From positions 1-64,000 of the forward strand of contig NZ_RZTZ01000016.1 in NCBI RefSeq assembly GCF_004005475.1: a DNA stretch of 64,000 nucleotides, written 5' to 3'. Position numbers and translations under genes: made by a program. Source of the DNA: Niallia taxi. Lineage in GTDB: Bacteria > Bacillota > Bacilli > Bacillales > Cytobacillaceae. The notes under the pieces were generated by a model. It was given only the letters and a program-made list of their open reading frames with translations, ran no database searches and was not told where the DNA came from. Shown here one piece after another: positions 35,307 through 44,923 of the stretch; within the stretch, counting starts at the first letter, position 1; every line of letters starts with the position of its first letter.

Positions 35307-36970
35307 CGTTTCTCCTTCGTAATGTCAAAATATACTTTTGTGCCTGGATTTAATCTTTCAATGACAAGTCCTGTTCCATAAATCAACTTCACTCTTTCAT
35401 GGACATTTGCCAAACCGATATGTCTTGATGACATTTCGCCACGATATAGCTGATCGATGATTTCTTCCTTAATGCCCTCCCCTGTATCCTCAACACTAAC
35501 CCTTATACTGCTACCAAGATCCTTGACAGATATAGTGATGAGACCAGGAGCTTTTCTTTTCAGAATGCCATGAACAACTGCATTTTCAACTAATGGCTGG
35601 ATGAGAAGACTTGGAACCTTAATTTGAACATCGTCAATATCATATTCAACTTGAAGCTTGCTTCCAAATCTCGCCTTTTCGATATCAATATAATCATGTA
35701 CCTGCTGTAATGCTAAATGGATATCAATTAATTCATCCTCGACCTCCAGGTTATAGCGCATATATCCTGATAGGCTAATTATTAATTCTCTGGCTTTTTC
35801 CGGATTCCGTCTTGTTGTTGAAGCAATGGCATTTAATGCATTGAAAAGGAAATGAGGATTGATTTTTGTTTGCAATGCCCTCAATTCGGCTTTATTGGCA
35901 GCTTCTTTAATTTGTTCAACTCTAGAAACCTCCATTAATGTCGAGATGATTTGAGCAAGTCCAATCGCCATCGTTTGAAGCGTATGTGTGATAGTATATG
36001 CCTTACGGTAGTAAATCTTTAATGTCCCTGTCACAATGCCTCTTTCCTCTAAAGGAATAATGAGCAAACAATGAATTTGCGGTGTATGATGGTCTGCAAT
36101 ATTATTGCGTATTGTTATCTTGCCGCTTTTTATCGTTTCCTTTGTTAAACCACTGATTATTTCGCGGCCATTCTTGTACTTTTCCTCGCCAAAGCCAACA
36201 TATGCAAGGACATCCCTTGTATCTGTGATAGCAACAGCATCTGCTTTAATTTCCTTTTGGATTATCCTGCAAATCTTGTGGAGTGATTCGCTGTTAATAG
36301 ACCGGAAGTAAGGCAGCGTTTTGTTGGCGATTCCTAATGCAAGCTGTGCCTGCTTTGCAGCAATTCTTTCCTTTTCACCTTCGACACTTGCAATCATTAA
36401 CACGATAAAGCCAATACTTACTTGTCCTAATATCATCGGTAACGCAATTTGGGAAACAATGTCTAAACCTAAAGAGAAGGGTTCTGCCATAACAAGTATC
36501 AATACCATTGTCAGCACTTCACAAATCATTCCGGCAGCTATTCCGTAAACCCACCTGTTTTGTTTCTTTACACGAAAATAAATAATGCCTGAAACGATAC
36601 CGGCCAATATACTCGTAATTAAACAAGGTATGGACGTGACTCCGCCTATATCAATTAGGTATCGATGAACCCCTGAAACGATTCCTGTAATGATGCCAAC
36701 CCAAGGACCAAACAAAATCCCTCCGGACATAACCGCAATGATGCGGATATTAACAATGGAGCCTTCCACCTCAATACCGGAATAGGTACCAAACAATGCG
36801 AAAGCACAAAATATAATTGTTATGAGTGTCAATTCTGTTGGAGAATGATTTTCCTTTTGAAGTGTCTCCTTGAATTTTGGCACCCTTGATAAAAAAAACA
36901 AGGAAATAAGCAGCAATGCTGCTCTTTCAATTAATTGAATGAGCATTTGGATTTCCGTTGAAGCGTACAT
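35303..36970 (-). CDS. lytS: LytS-family sensor histidine kinase
   Basis: A 555-aa kinase. Residues 1-200 form the 5TMR-LYT membrane sensor ([40 protein letters not shown]); about 230-360 is a GAF domain; the kinase core begins at [20 protein letters not shown] with the phosphoacceptor His in NPHF; ATP-binding motifs are [15 protein letters not shown] and VEDTGEGI. LytS-like kinases such as YpdA and B. subtilis LytS respond to extracellular pyruvate or related signals. GGGGGATTGTAG precedes the ATG. It forms a coupled unit with lytT, and the target transporter lies directly downstream. Confidence 0.92.
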   Translation of the reverse strand: MYASTEIQMLIQLIERAALLLISLFFLSRVPKFKETLQKENHSPTELTLITIIFCAFALFGTYSGIEVEGSIVNIRIIAVMSGGILFGPWVGIITGIVSGVHRYLIDIGGVTSIPCLITSILAGIVSGIIYFRVKKQNRWVYGIAAGMICEVLTMVLILVMAEPFSLGLDIVSQIALPMILGQVSIGFIVLMIASVEGEKERIAAKQAQLALGIANKTLPYFRSINSESLHKICRIIQKEIKADAVAITDTRDVLAYVGFGEEKYKNGREIISGLTKETIKSGKITIRNNIADHHTPQIHCLLIIPLEERGIVTGTLKIYYRKAYTITHTLQTMAIGLAQIISTLMEVSRVEQIKEAANKAELRALQTKINPHFLFNALNAIASTTRRNPEKARELIISLSGYMRYNLEVEDELIDIHLALQQVHDYIDIEKARFGSKLQVEYDIDDVQIKVPSLLIQPLVENAVVHGILKRKAPGLITISVKDLGSSIRVSVEDTGEGIKEEIIDQLYRGEMSSRHIGLANVHERVKLIYGTGLVIERLNPGTKVYFDITKEKR

Positions 36971-37077
36971 CTACAATCCCCCTCTAGTTGCTATTATGCT
37001 ATGTATGTATATCTATTATATATTAGCAGTTAAAAATGCTGGCTTCATCCGAAATGATATTGTCATTTTATCGCAAA

Positions 37078-37112
37078 AGAAAAAACCTGCCAAAAATGCA
37101 GCAGGTTTTCAT
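37078..37112 (-). terminator. Terminator after appC
   Basis: On the minus strand AAAACCTGC(TG) pairs with (G)GCAGGTTTT around a short loop, followed by TTTTCTTTTG. It directly follows the stop at 37113 and ends the five-gene transporter operon. Confidence 0.85.
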
Positions 37113-38033
37113 CTAGCGCTTATTGCTTTTCGGATCAAGAGCATCACGCAAGCCGTCTCCGATAAAGTTAATGCACAATACTGTTACAAAGATACATAAT
37201 CCTGGCGGTACCCACGCCTCAGGGCTGTTTCTTAAGATACGAATGCTTTGTGCTTCAGAAATCATATTTCCCCATGTCGGAGTTGGCTGCGGTATTCCAA
37301 AACCGATGAAGCTCATTGCAGATTCAATGATAATATATGTTGCCATCATCAATGTAGCGTTAACGACAATTGGTCCAATTGCATTCGGAATAAAATGCTT
37401 AAAGATGATTCGGAAATCACTTGCGCCTATTGCCTTTGCTCCATGCACAAATTCTTGTTCCCTTAAGGATAAGTAGGTTCCCCTTATAATCCTCGTCAAA
37501 TTCGGCCACGAGGTTATCGCTATAATGGCGACGAAGCTGCCGATTGACACCTTTGGCATAATAGAAACTACCGTCAATGCAATAACGATGAATGGAAGCA
37601 TCATGATGATATCAGCGATACGCATGATGGTTGCATCAACAAGGCCGCCATAATAACCTGCAATAGATCCTAAAAGCACACCGATAACCAATGTACATAC
37701 CATTGCAGAGAAACCGACAATAAGGGAGATTCTACCGCCATACAGTAGCCGCGCAAGATTGTCTCTTCCTGAACCATCGTTACCAAGCGGATGGTCTGCG
37801 CTTGGTCCGTGTTCAACCATCATCAAATTTGATTTGGTCGGATTTTGATCTGTTAAAAGTGGTGCAAAAATCACTGCTAAAATGATAATCGTTAATACAA
37901 TTACACCGAGTACAGCCAATTTATTTTTCATAAACCGTCCTAGCGCAATTTGGCCAGGAGTTTTACTCTTTTTATTTTCTACTTTAATAGGTAGATTTGG
38001 TTCTGTTTCGACCGTTTGTTGATTCAGTTGCAT
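37113..38033 (-). CDS. appC: Oligopeptide ABC transporter permease AppC/OppC
   Basis: A 306-aa inner-membrane permease with an N-terminal cytoplasmic tail, TM1 near 38-58 and five more helices. OppC_N and BPD_transp_1 features are seen: HPLGNDGSGRDNLARLLYGG and the EAA loop ending VHGAKAIGASDFRIIFKHFI. Last gene of appD-appF-appA-appB-appC, the same order as the B. subtilis app operon. It would pair with AppB to form the translocation pore for peptides. Confidence 0.92.
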   Translation of the reverse strand: MQLNQQTVETEPNLPIKVENKKSKTPGQIALGRFMKNKLAVLGVIVLTIIILAVIFAPLLTDQNPTKSNLMMVEHGPSADHPLGNDGSGRDNLARLLYGGRISLIVGFSAMVCTLVIGVLLGSIAGYYGGLVDATIMRIADIIMMLPFIVIALTVVSIMPKVSIGSFVAIIAITSWPNLTRIIRGTYLSLREQEFVHGAKAIGASDFRIIFKHFIPNAIGPIVVNATLMMATYIIIESAMSFIGFGIPQPTPTWGNMISEAQSIRILRNSPEAWVPPGLCIFVTVLCINFIGDGLRDALDPKSNKR

Positions 38034-38045
38034 TGTTCATTCACC

Positions 38046-39008
38046 TCACTCATATCGAATTCTAGGGTCAACAAGGCTGTAGCCGATATCTGCCAGCAGA
38101 TTTCCCAATAATGTAAAGAAACCAATCATTAAAGTAATAACCATGATAACAGGGTAATCCTTGCTGGAAATAGAGTTAATGAACAATGTCCCGAGGCCAG
38201 GATATTGATATACCCCCTCTGTAATAATCGCTCCACCCAGCAGGGCGCCGATTTCAAAGCCTAGCAATGTTACGATTGGAATCAAGGCATTTCTCAATGT
38301 ATGCTTGTACAATACTGTGTTTTCGGTCATCCCTTTTGCTCTTGCTGTACGAATATAGTCACCAGACAGTACATCAAGCACTTCTGAACGCATATACCGT
38401 GTATATGTAGCCATTCCACCTAATCCCAGAGTCAGCCCTGGCAATATTAAATGATGCAGTTTATCCCAAAAGAGCTCTGCACCTTGCAGATTAGGACTCG
38501 AGACCGTACCTTGCGACGGGAACCAGCCGAGCTGAATTGCAAAGAAGTAAATTGCCACTAACCCAAAGAAAAAACTCGGAATTGCCAGTCCAAAAAAACT
38601 AAAAGTTGTTACGGAGTAATCCAGCACAGAATATGGTTTTCTAGCTGAGTAAATTCCGATTGGAATCGAAAATAAAATCGTAATAATTAAAGAAAAGGTT
38701 CCTAATGTGAGTGTATTGCTGACTCTGGATTCGAGCAGGTCTGTCACTTCACGCCCCTTATATACGATTGATTCACCAAAGTCCCCCTGAACGATATTTC
38801 CTAACCAACGGAAATATTGCACATAAATGGGATCATTAAGCCCTAAAGCTTCTTTTTGCTGTTCGTATACTTCTGGGTCTACATTCGGATCAAGCTTTCC
38901 AGTAAAGGGATCGCCAGGAGCCGCCTGCATTAAGCCAAATACGATAACCGTCAATGCAAATAGCATTGGAATGAACACTAATACACGACGAATAATATAC
39001 TTATACAT
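38046..39008 (-). CDS. appB: Oligopeptide ABC transporter permease AppB/OppB
   Basis: A 320-aa permease with six helices, N-terminal MYKYIIRRVLVFIPMLFALT, the OppB loop MQAAPGDPFTGKLDPNVDPE and an EAA motif (YIRTARAKGMTENTVLYKHT then LRNALIP). It partners AppC. It lies 12 nt before appC but is separated from appA by a 242-nt spacer with strong secondary structure, which probably lowers expression of the permeases relative to the binding protein. Confidence 0.92.
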   Translation of the reverse strand: MYKYIIRRVLVFIPMLFALTVIVFGLMQAAPGDPFTGKLDPNVDPEVYEQQKEALGLNDPIYVQYFRWLGNIVQGDFGESIVYKGREVTDLLESRVSNTLTLGTFSLIITILFSIPIGIYSARKPYSVLDYSVTTFSFFGLAIPSFFFGLVAIYFFAIQLGWFPSQGTVSSPNLQGAELFWDKLHHLILPGLTLGLGGMATYTRYMRSEVLDVLSGDYIRTARAKGMTENTVLYKHTLRNALIPIVTLLGFEIGALLGGAIITEGVYQYPGLGTLFINSISSKDYPVIMVITLMIGFFTLLGNLLADIGYSLVDPRIRYE

Positions 39009-39070
39009 TGCTCCCCCTCCATTTCTAATGTTGTATTTATAAAGTCATAGATTAGTTTTAAACCTTTTTC

Positions 39071-39241
39071 GGTTCATTTCGTGCAGACCACAGCACCACA
39101 CGAAATGAACCAAAATATGGCTGAAATCATCAAGAGAAAAGGGGCTCCCCTTAAAAGGTTGCCCGCACCTCGGTAACAGAATAGTTTGCCAGCAAAATAT
39201 CCAGTTTTGATACGGACTCTGAAAAGCGGGAGCCCCCTTTT
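39071..39241 (-). ncRNA. Structured spacer between appA and appB
   Basis: Two elements in the appA-appB spacer. Near appB, a perfect 13-bp inverted repeat (39071-39083 with 39099-39111; arm GGTTCATTTCGTG) with a 15-nt loop. Near appA, a long-range stem of AAAAGGGGGCTCCC with GGGAGCCCCTTTT (39228-39241 with 39137-39149) enclosing about 78 nt, followed by CTCTTGATG. The second, starting 9 nt after the appA stop, resembles an attenuator or 3' stabiliser. I do not recognise a known riboswitch class. Confidence 0.5.
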
Positions 39242-39250
39242 AAATAACTA

Positions 39251-40981
39251 TTATTCTGTAACACTCCATAAATGTGTGTTATTCAAGAATGAGTATGGCA
39301 ATACATCAACGCCTTGTAGACGTTTGTTATATGCCCATAGGCTGTTTTGAGCATATAGAATTAATGCTGGAAGATCTTCTGAGAACTTCACTTGCCATTC
39401 GCTGTATTTCTCTTTTCTATAATCTTGTTCAAATGCATCTGGTGGTGTAAATGCGTCTGCTAGAAGCTGTTCTGCTTCTGGATTATTCCAACGGGAATAG
39501 TTGTACGCAGCTTTAGAAGACCATAGTCCGCTCGGATCTGGATCTGTGCTGTCTAAGCTCCAGCCAAGTAAGTATAGATCCCAATCTTGTGCATTCTTTT
39601 CTAAATCTTCAAAGTAAGCAGCAGCTTGCTTCGGCTGGCGCAAGTCAATTTTAATGCCAACAGCTTCAAGATACTCTTGAATGATTGGTGCTGATTTTTC
39701 ACGAATTTGGTTTCCTAATGGATAGTTCAGGTTCAACACCCACTCATTTCCATCTGGATCTTCACGGAAGCCATCGCCATTTGTATCTTTATAGCCTGCT
39801 TCATCTAGCAATGATTTTGCTTTTTCTGCATCAAACTTATACTGGTTAGGTTTTGTATCATCATATGCCCAGAATTGTGTAGCGATTGGAGAGTTCTGAA
39901 CTACTCCTTTACCATAAAGCAAGCCATTGATGATTGCTTCACGATCAACTGCATATGCAATTGCCTGACGGACTTTTTGGTTAGAAAGCTTTTTGTTTTC
40001 TGTCCATTTAGATGGATCTAACGATGTATCGCCTTGTTCACGATGGTTAACCATCATGCCCATTACCTGATAGCCAAAGTCTGGCTGTTCAATGATTTCA
40101 ACATTGTCGTTTGCTGCAACTGACTCATAGTCTGCAGCCTGAATTCCAGTTGGATCTGCAACAAAATCCACTTCGCCGCTTTCAAGCATACCAAGGATGA
40201 CAGATTGGTCTACAACCTTCCAAACGATGCTGTCTAGCTTAGGAGCACCCTGCCAGTAGTCTTCGTTTTTCTCAAGAACGTATTGCTCACCTTCTACAAC
40301 ATTAGTCAATTTGAATGGACCAGTACCAATAACGTCTTTTGTTGTAGCTGCAGCTTTAGGCATGTCAGCGATTGCAATATCCTTAAAGATATGCTCAGGA
40401 ATAATTGGGAAGCTTGAATCAGAAAGTGCTAGCACATTCGGATTTGCATATTTGAATGTTACAGTATTGTCGTCAACTGCAACAACACCTTCGAATTCAT
40501 CTGTTTTGCCTGTTGAGAAGTCTTCATAGCCTAACAGTCTTTCAACATATTGCGTACGAATACCGCCAGCCTCAACATATCCAGGGCTTGCAATCGATTT
40601 GTATGTAAATACGACATCGTTTGCAGTGAATGGCTCTCCATCTTGCCATTTCACGTTTTCTTCTAAGTGGAATGTAACTTCTGTTTGGTCTTCGTTAAAT
40701 TCCCAGTCTTTCGCTAATTTCGGAATGAAATCAAGGTTTTCATCTTGTCCTAATAAACCTTCATGCGTTAAAGATAAGATATTGTTCTCATATGCATCAG
40801 CATAAAAAATCGGGTTGAATAGTCCAGCAGGTGCTGTATCCATTGCACCAGTTACAGTGCCGCCATCAACTGCTTCTCCAGGCTCTGAGTTCGTGTCATC
40901 ACTACTGTTGCTGCACGCAGCTAAAATACTGCCGAGCACTAACGTCAAGCATAATACAAGTAACCAATTTTTCTTTTTCAA
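39251..40981 (-). CDS. appA: Oligopeptide-binding lipoprotein AppA
   Basis: A 576-aa extracellular solute-binding protein (SBP_bac_5 family). A lipoprotein signal peptide ends LGSILAAC, with the lipidated Cys23, followed by an acidic Ser/Asp linker. The body shows the family segments LTHEGLLGQDENLDFIPKLA, KWQDGEPFTANDVVFTYKSI, GTGPFKL and NQKVRQAIAYAVDREAIINGL. It captures peptides outside the cell and delivers them to AppBC. Two structured RNA elements lie right after it. The sequence fits AppA better than OppA in its YADAYENNILSLTHEGL region and by operon order. Confidence 0.92.
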   Translation of the reverse strand: MKKKNWLLVLCLTLVLGSILAACSNSSDDTNSEPGEAVDGGTVTGAMDTAPAGLFNPIFYADAYENNILSLTHEGLLGQDENLDFIPKLAKDWEFNEDQTEVTFHLEENVKWQDGEPFTANDVVFTYKSIASPGYVEAGGIRTQYVERLLGYEDFSTGKTDEFEGVVAVDDNTVTFKYANPNVLALSDSSFPIIPEHIFKDIAIADMPKAAATTKDVIGTGPFKLTNVVEGEQYVLEKNEDYWQGAPKLDSIVWKVVDQSVILGMLESGEVDFVADPTGIQAADYESVAANDNVEIIEQPDFGYQVMGMMVNHREQGDTSLDPSKWTENKKLSNQKVRQAIAYAVDREAIINGLLYGKGVVQNSPIATQFWAYDDTKPNQYKFDAEKAKSLLDEAGYKDTNGDGFREDPDGNEWVLNLNYPLGNQIREKSAPIIQEYLEAVGIKIDLRQPKQAAAYFEDLEKNAQDWDLYLLGWSLDSTDPDPSGLWSSKAAYNYSRWNNPEAEQLLADAFTPPDAFEQDYRKEKYSEWQVKFSEDLPALILYAQNSLWAYNKRLQGVDVLPYSFLNNTHLWSVTE

Positions 40982-41065
40982 CGTCGTTCCCCCTTAAAAT
41001 ATAGTTATCTGTAGAAATCGCAAACCAAACTCGGTTCAACAACCACCTCCTTAAAAGATTAATAA

Positions 41066-42079
41066 TCAATCTTCTTTACTGTATAAGTGGCATGCAACGA
41101 AGTGTCCTTCCGAAACTTCCGTTAAGTCCGGGCGCACAATAGCACATCTTTCATGTGCTTTTGGACAGCGAGTTCGGAATGCGCATCCTGACGGTGGATT
41201 AGATGGGCTTGGCAGGTCACCCTTCAGAATGATTTTTTCTCTCTTTTTAGTCACATCGGTTGTCGGAACTGCTGATAAAAGCGCCTGTGTATATGGATGA
41301 AGCGGTGTTTCATATAGCCCTTGCTTAGGTGCCAGCTCCGCAATTCTTCCTAAATACATTACTGCTACACGATCACTTATATGTTTAACAACACTCAAAT
41401 CATGGGCAATAAAAAGGTATGTCAAATTAAATTCTTCCTGCAAATCAGCCATCAAGTTTAAAACCTGTGCCTGGATAGAAACATCCAAAGCTGAAACCGG
41501 CTCATCACAAACAATAAATTTAGGATTTAGCGCAAGCGCTCTCGCAATGCTGATACGTTGCCTTTGACCACCAGAAAATTCATGGGGATATTTCGTTCGT
41601 GCATCTGCTCGGAGGCCAACCTTTTCCAGCAGACTGATTGCTTTTTCCTCCCGCTCCCGTCGATTTAACTTTGTTTGTACAAGCAGCGGTTCTTCGATAA
41701 GCTCTTGGACACTCATTTTTCCGTTTAATGAAGCGAACGGGTCCTGAAAGACAATTTGCATATCTTTTCTGATTGGACGCATCTTTCTGTTATTTAATGT
41801 AGTGATGTCTTGCTCTTCAAACTGAATACTACCTTCTGTCGGGTCAAGCAGCCGCAGAATGACTCGTCCTAACGTAGATTTTCCTGAACCTGATTCACCA
41901 ACAAGTCCGAGCGTTTCTCCTCTGATGACATTTAAGGAAATATCATCAACTGCTTTAACATGGCCGACCGTATGCTTCAAGACGCCACCCTTGATCGGGA
42001 AGTATTTCTTAATGTTTTTCGCTTGAAGAATATAATCTTCTTCGGTCTTTTTTAATAAATCTTGCTCCATCAATGACAT
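41066..42079 (-). CDS. appF: Oligopeptide ABC transporter ATPase AppF/OppF
   Basis: A 337-aa ATPase: Walker [17 protein letters not shown]-loop [16 protein letters not shown], signature [15 protein letters not shown], Walker [21 protein letters not shown], switch AHD, and the C-terminal oligopeptide-type extension with Cys residues ([14 protein letters not shown]), typical of OppF/DppF. It acts with AppD. The phrase [20 protein letters not shown] near the N-terminus is characteristic of OppF-type subunits. Confidence 0.93.
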   Translation of the reverse strand: MSLMEQDLLKKTEEDYILQAKNIKKYFPIKGGVLKHTVGHVKAVDDISLNVIRGETLGLVGESGSGKSTLGRVILRLLDPTEGSIQFEEQDITTLNNRKMRPIRKDMQIVFQDPFASLNGKMSVQELIEEPLLVQTKLNRREREEKAISLLEKVGLRADARTKYPHEFSGGQRQRISIARALALNPKFIVCDEPVSALDVSIQAQVLNLMADLQEEFNLTYLFIAHDLSVVKHISDRVAVMYLGRIAELAPKQGLYETPLHPYTQALLSAVPTTDVTKKREKIILKGDLPSPSNPPSGCAFRTRCPKAHERCAIVRPDLTEVSEGHFVACHLYSKED

Positions 42080-42094
42080 GAAATATTATTCCTC

Positions 42095-43066
42095 CTATTC
42101 ATACAGGTAGCAGCGCACCTTATGGTTTTGTCCATTATCTAGAAGATTAGGATTGCTAACACGGCATTTATCCATCACATGCTTGCATCTGTCAGAAAAA
42201 CGGCAGCCAACAGGGAAATCATAGGCAGGCGGAACTGTTCCCTTAATTACTCCAAGTCTGTCGACATCGTCTTCTAATTTAGGTAAGCTTTCTAGAAGTC
42301 CATTAGTGTACGGATGCTTCGGATCAAGGAACATGGTATTTACTTTTGCCTGCTCCACAATCTGTCCTCCATACATAACCATAACCCTGTCTGCATATTC
42401 AGCTACGACACCTAAGTCATGTGTTATTAACAATACTGCCATGTTAAATTTTTTCTTCATCTCGTCCAACAGATCCAAAATTTGTGCTTGAATTGTTACA
42501 TCGAGAGCTGTAGTCGGCTCATCTGCAATTAACAGCTTCGGCTCACAGGAAATAGCTATTGCAATCATCGCACGCTGGCGCATCCCGCCTGACAGTTGAT
42601 GGGGATATTCATTTACTGTCTCTTCTGCCCTTGGAAAACCAACTATTCTTAATAGCTCGATTGCTCTGTTACGCGCTTCCTCCTTTGAGACTTTCTTATG
42701 CTTTCTAATTGTTTCTATAAGCTGGTTTCCAATTGTAAATACAGGATTTAACGCTGTCATCGGCTCTTGGAAAACCATCGCAATTTCACTTCCGCGAAGC
42801 TTAGCCATCTGCTTGTCAGAATAAGGAACAATATCTTGGCCGTTAAAGCGAATTTGCCCTCCTTTGATTTTTCCAGGCTTACCAACAAGCTTCATTATAG
42901 AAAGAGAGGTGATGCTTTTGCCGCTTCCTGATTCACCAACGAGTGCTACTGTCTCACCAGGATTTATGGAAAAATCAACACCGTCCACTGCTTTTGCCAC
43001 TCTGTGTTTATCCACTTGAAAATACGTTTTTAAACCTTCAACTTCTAATAACGCATGTTTTGTCAT
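42095..43066 (-). CDS. appD: Oligopeptide ABC transporter ATPase AppD/OppD
   Basis: A 323-aa ATPase and first gene of the operon. Motifs: Walker [19 protein letters not shown]-loop [20 protein letters not shown], signature [14 protein letters not shown], Walker [21 protein letters not shown], switch THD, and the C-terminal extension [14 protein letters not shown], which in relatives can hold an iron-sulfur cluster. A sigma-A promoter with flanking CodY-like boxes lies about 160 nt upstream. Confidence 0.93.
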   Translation of the reverse strand: MTKHALLEVEGLKTYFQVDKHRVAKAVDGVDFSINPGETVALVGESGSGKSITSLSIMKLVGKPGKIKGGQIRFNGQDIVPYSDKQMAKLRGSEIAMVFQEPMTALNPVFTIGNQLIETIRKHKKVSKEEARNRAIELLRIVGFPRAEETVNEYPHQLSGGMRQRAMIAIAISCEPKLLIADEPTTALDVTIQAQILDLLDEMKKKFNMAVLLITHDLGVVAEYADRVMVMYGGQIVEQAKVNTMFLDPKHPYTNGLLESLPKLEDDVDRLGVIKGTVPPAYDFPVGCRFSDRCKHVMDKCRVSNPNLLDNGQNHKVRCYLYE

Positions 43067-43190
43067 ATACTCACCTCTGCTATAATCCTTGGATTCTTGT
43101 AATTTGTGTTATGTACTCTGGGTAGTAAAAAATGGGTAGGATAAAATTTAATAATCAATTTTGAATTGAGGGAACTTTTTAATTTAAATA

Positions 43191-43272
43191 ATTATTCTGA
43201 AAATAGAAACCGTTTTGATAAATAATATAATACCTTCTATAATTCTTGTAAAGACAAATTTTTCAGAAAAAT
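43191..43272 (-). promoter_or_regulatory. app operon promoter with two CodY-like boxes
   Basis: On the minus strand TTTACA (43252-43247), 17 nt, TATATT (43229-43224). A CodY-type box (consensus AATTTTCWGAAAATT) at 43258-43272 reads ATTTTTCAGAAAAAT on the plus strand, 13 of 15, adjoining the -35. A second at 43191-43205 matches 12 of 15, just after the start site. CodY represses peptide transporters in rich media in Bacillus, so nutrient control is expected. Confidence 0.6.
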
Positions 43273-43829
43273 AGATTTTTTGTAGAATCGACTAGGTTTC
43301 CCGTCGAATTCTCCGCTATTCTCCTACATTCTTATCCGTTTACCAAGAAGGTTATTTCACTAAATATAATATACAAAGATAATAGTTTCCCTTAACATTC
43401 GTATAATTCCGACCTCATCCCCTCTTAAATAGTAAACATCATAATTATAGTAAAAACTTGATATTATTGGAATAAAAACATTAATCGACAAACAAAAAGC
43501 ACAATCGTTTCTCTCAGATAGACAGCATTTATTCTCAGTCGACACTATAAATTATACTAATATAATTCTTTTACTTTCTGTTAATCTATCTCTTTCTGTT
43601 GTAATCCTTAAAATGAATAAATTGTTACCTAATATTCATTTTTTTATATTAAAAAAGAAATTTAACTATAGATACGTACAAACCTTATGAAATATGTGTA
43701 AAAAAAAAGTTAAAATGAATAATATTAATTCCTTTTATTCACTATCTTTTTAGAGGATTAACGGGGAAAAGGAAGCAAAAAAGCCTCCTTCATCAAGTGG
43801 GGAAATTTGTTTTTGGATTTATTTGTTTT
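43273..43829. other. AT-rich intergenic region without a recognisable gene
   Basis: About 560 nt upstream of the app promoter, strongly AT rich and full of A and T runs. Short open frames exist but none has a convincing ribosome site or codon pattern. A 9-nt direct repeat TCAAGTGGG occurs at about 43793 and 43830. No RNA gene recognised. Confidence 0.5.
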
Positions 43830-44021
43830 TCAAGTGGGCTTGGAATATTCAGTTGGATCTAGTTTATCCATAATCTCATCGCAAAGCTCCTTCATGATTT
43901 CCTGTTGTGAAATGAGATCGGCATCCTTCATCATTTGTAAATACAGAACTGTTTGCATTAGCAGTGATTTTGCCTCCCCCTCTGAAAGGTCCTTTATGTT
44001 TTTTTGAAGCTCACTAATCAT
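43830..44021 (-). CDS. Small acidic helical protein, function unknown
   Basis: A 63-aa acidic protein (ISELQKNIKDLSEGEAKSLL and onward), predicted to be two or three amphipathic helices; Leu/Met-rich with no membrane segment. Start at 44021 is supported by TGGAGG 7 nt upstream; seven extra in-frame codons upstream have no site. I do not recognise the family. It sits alone between the app region and the acetate transporter, reading the same way as both. Confidence 0.62.
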   Translation of the reverse strand: MISELQKNIKDLSEGEAKSLLMQTVLYLQMMKDADLISQQEIMKELCDEIMDKLDPTEYSKPT

Positions 44022-44151
44022 ATATACCTCCACATTTGACATGTCTATATCACCAATTACTTATTTTAACCGTATCTTATAGAATTTTCCATTGTAAAAC
44101 GAGTAAATCTTTTTGATATTCCATGCTGTACAAATATATGTTAAATAAGCC

Positions 44152-44185
44152 ACAAAAAAAGAGCCTATGTTTATAGACTCTCTGC
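44152..44185 (-). terminator. Terminator after the acetate transporter gene
   Basis: On the minus strand GAGTCTATAAACATAGGCTC forms a 7-8 bp stem with one mismatch, followed by TTTTTTTGTGG. Confidence 0.8.
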
Positions 44186-44191
44186 AAACTT

Positions 44192-44806
44192 TTATTTAAA
44201 TATTCCGAATGGCTTGCCAATCGGCAATACGATTTTTCCAAAATGTGTGTTAAGCACGATTGCACCACATCCGTAAAAAGATAATAGGGCGATACAAAGC
44301 TCTGCAATACCTGCAATCGTATGTGTTACTTCGTACATGACATCAAAAGAGCTTAAAGAAAGTCCAATAAATAGGATATCAATAAAGACGAAAATAAAGA
44401 AAAGAACTTTATGTGTCTCTAATGCGCCAATTGTCATAAACAGACTAAAGATCAAATAGCCGATGAAAGCAAAGCCAAGTTGTTTTGGATCAACATTTTG
44501 TGCAAGTACTTCGCCAAACGCTCCTAGCTGAATTAACCAAGAAAAGCCTACACCAAACCAGAATAAGCCAAACGCTGCAAAAGCGGTAGTTCCAAAGATA
44601 TTGTTATGCTTCGCATCAAGCAAAGCTGCGATCAATTGAGCTAATCCACCCAAAAAGAACGCCCACGGCAAAATAAAAGATAACCCTTCTGTTAAACCCA
44701 GCTTTTGTGAAGATGCTACCAATGTAACCATTGCTAGACCAAATAGTCCAAGTGCAGATGGATCTGCCGTCACCATTTTTACTTGGGTATAGTTCTTGTT
44801 GCTCAT
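44192..44806 (-). CDS. satP: Acetate uptake transporter (GPR1/FUN34/YaaH family)
   Basis: A 204-aa membrane protein with six helices. The family signature near the N-terminus is seen as DPSALGLFGLAMVTLVAS (NPAPLGL-type motif), then FFLGGLAQLIAALLDAKHNN and FGTTAFAAFGLFWFGVGFSW. Characterised members (E. coli SatP) move acetate and succinate with protons. TAGGAGGAATT lies ahead of the ATG and a terminator follows, so it is a single-gene unit. The symbol is by family analogy. Confidence 0.87.
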   Translation of the reverse strand: MSNKNYTQVKMVTADPSALGLFGLAMVTLVASSQKLGLTEGLSFILPWAFFLGGLAQLIAALLDAKHNNIFGTTAFAAFGLFWFGVGFSWLIQLGAFGEVLAQNVDPKQLGFAFIGYLIFSLFMTIGALETHKVLFFIFVFIDILFIGLSLSSFDVMYEVTHTIAGIAELCIALLSFYGCGAIVLNTHFGKIVLPIGKPFGIFK

Positions 44807-44885
44807 AAATTCCTCCTATAATAAAAAAACATACTTATGTAATGTATAGGATTAGCAGTATTGTGTCAATTAAATTTTTCATAAA

Positions 44886-44920
44886 AAACATCCTTGCAAC
44901 TATACAAGGATGTTTTTTTC
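44886..44920 (-). terminator. Terminator after pepF
   Basis: ACATCCTTG and CAAGGATGT form a 9-bp stem around a 9-nt loop. On the minus strand the hairpin lies just after the stop at 44924, with a T-rich end on the plus side too. Confidence 0.8.
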
Positions 44921-44923
44921 ATA

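Noticed and set aside
39137..39242. Possible SAM-I (S-box) riboswitch because of a GCGGGCAACC segment in the appA-appB spacer.
   Set aside because: The rest of the S-box core is absent and the position is inside an operon after a binding-protein gene. Recorded as an unassigned structured spacer instead.
43360..43545. 61-codon open frame on the minus strand upstream of the app promoter.
   Set aside because: AT-rich composition, no ribosome site, Tyr/Ile-rich translation without pattern. Treated as chance.
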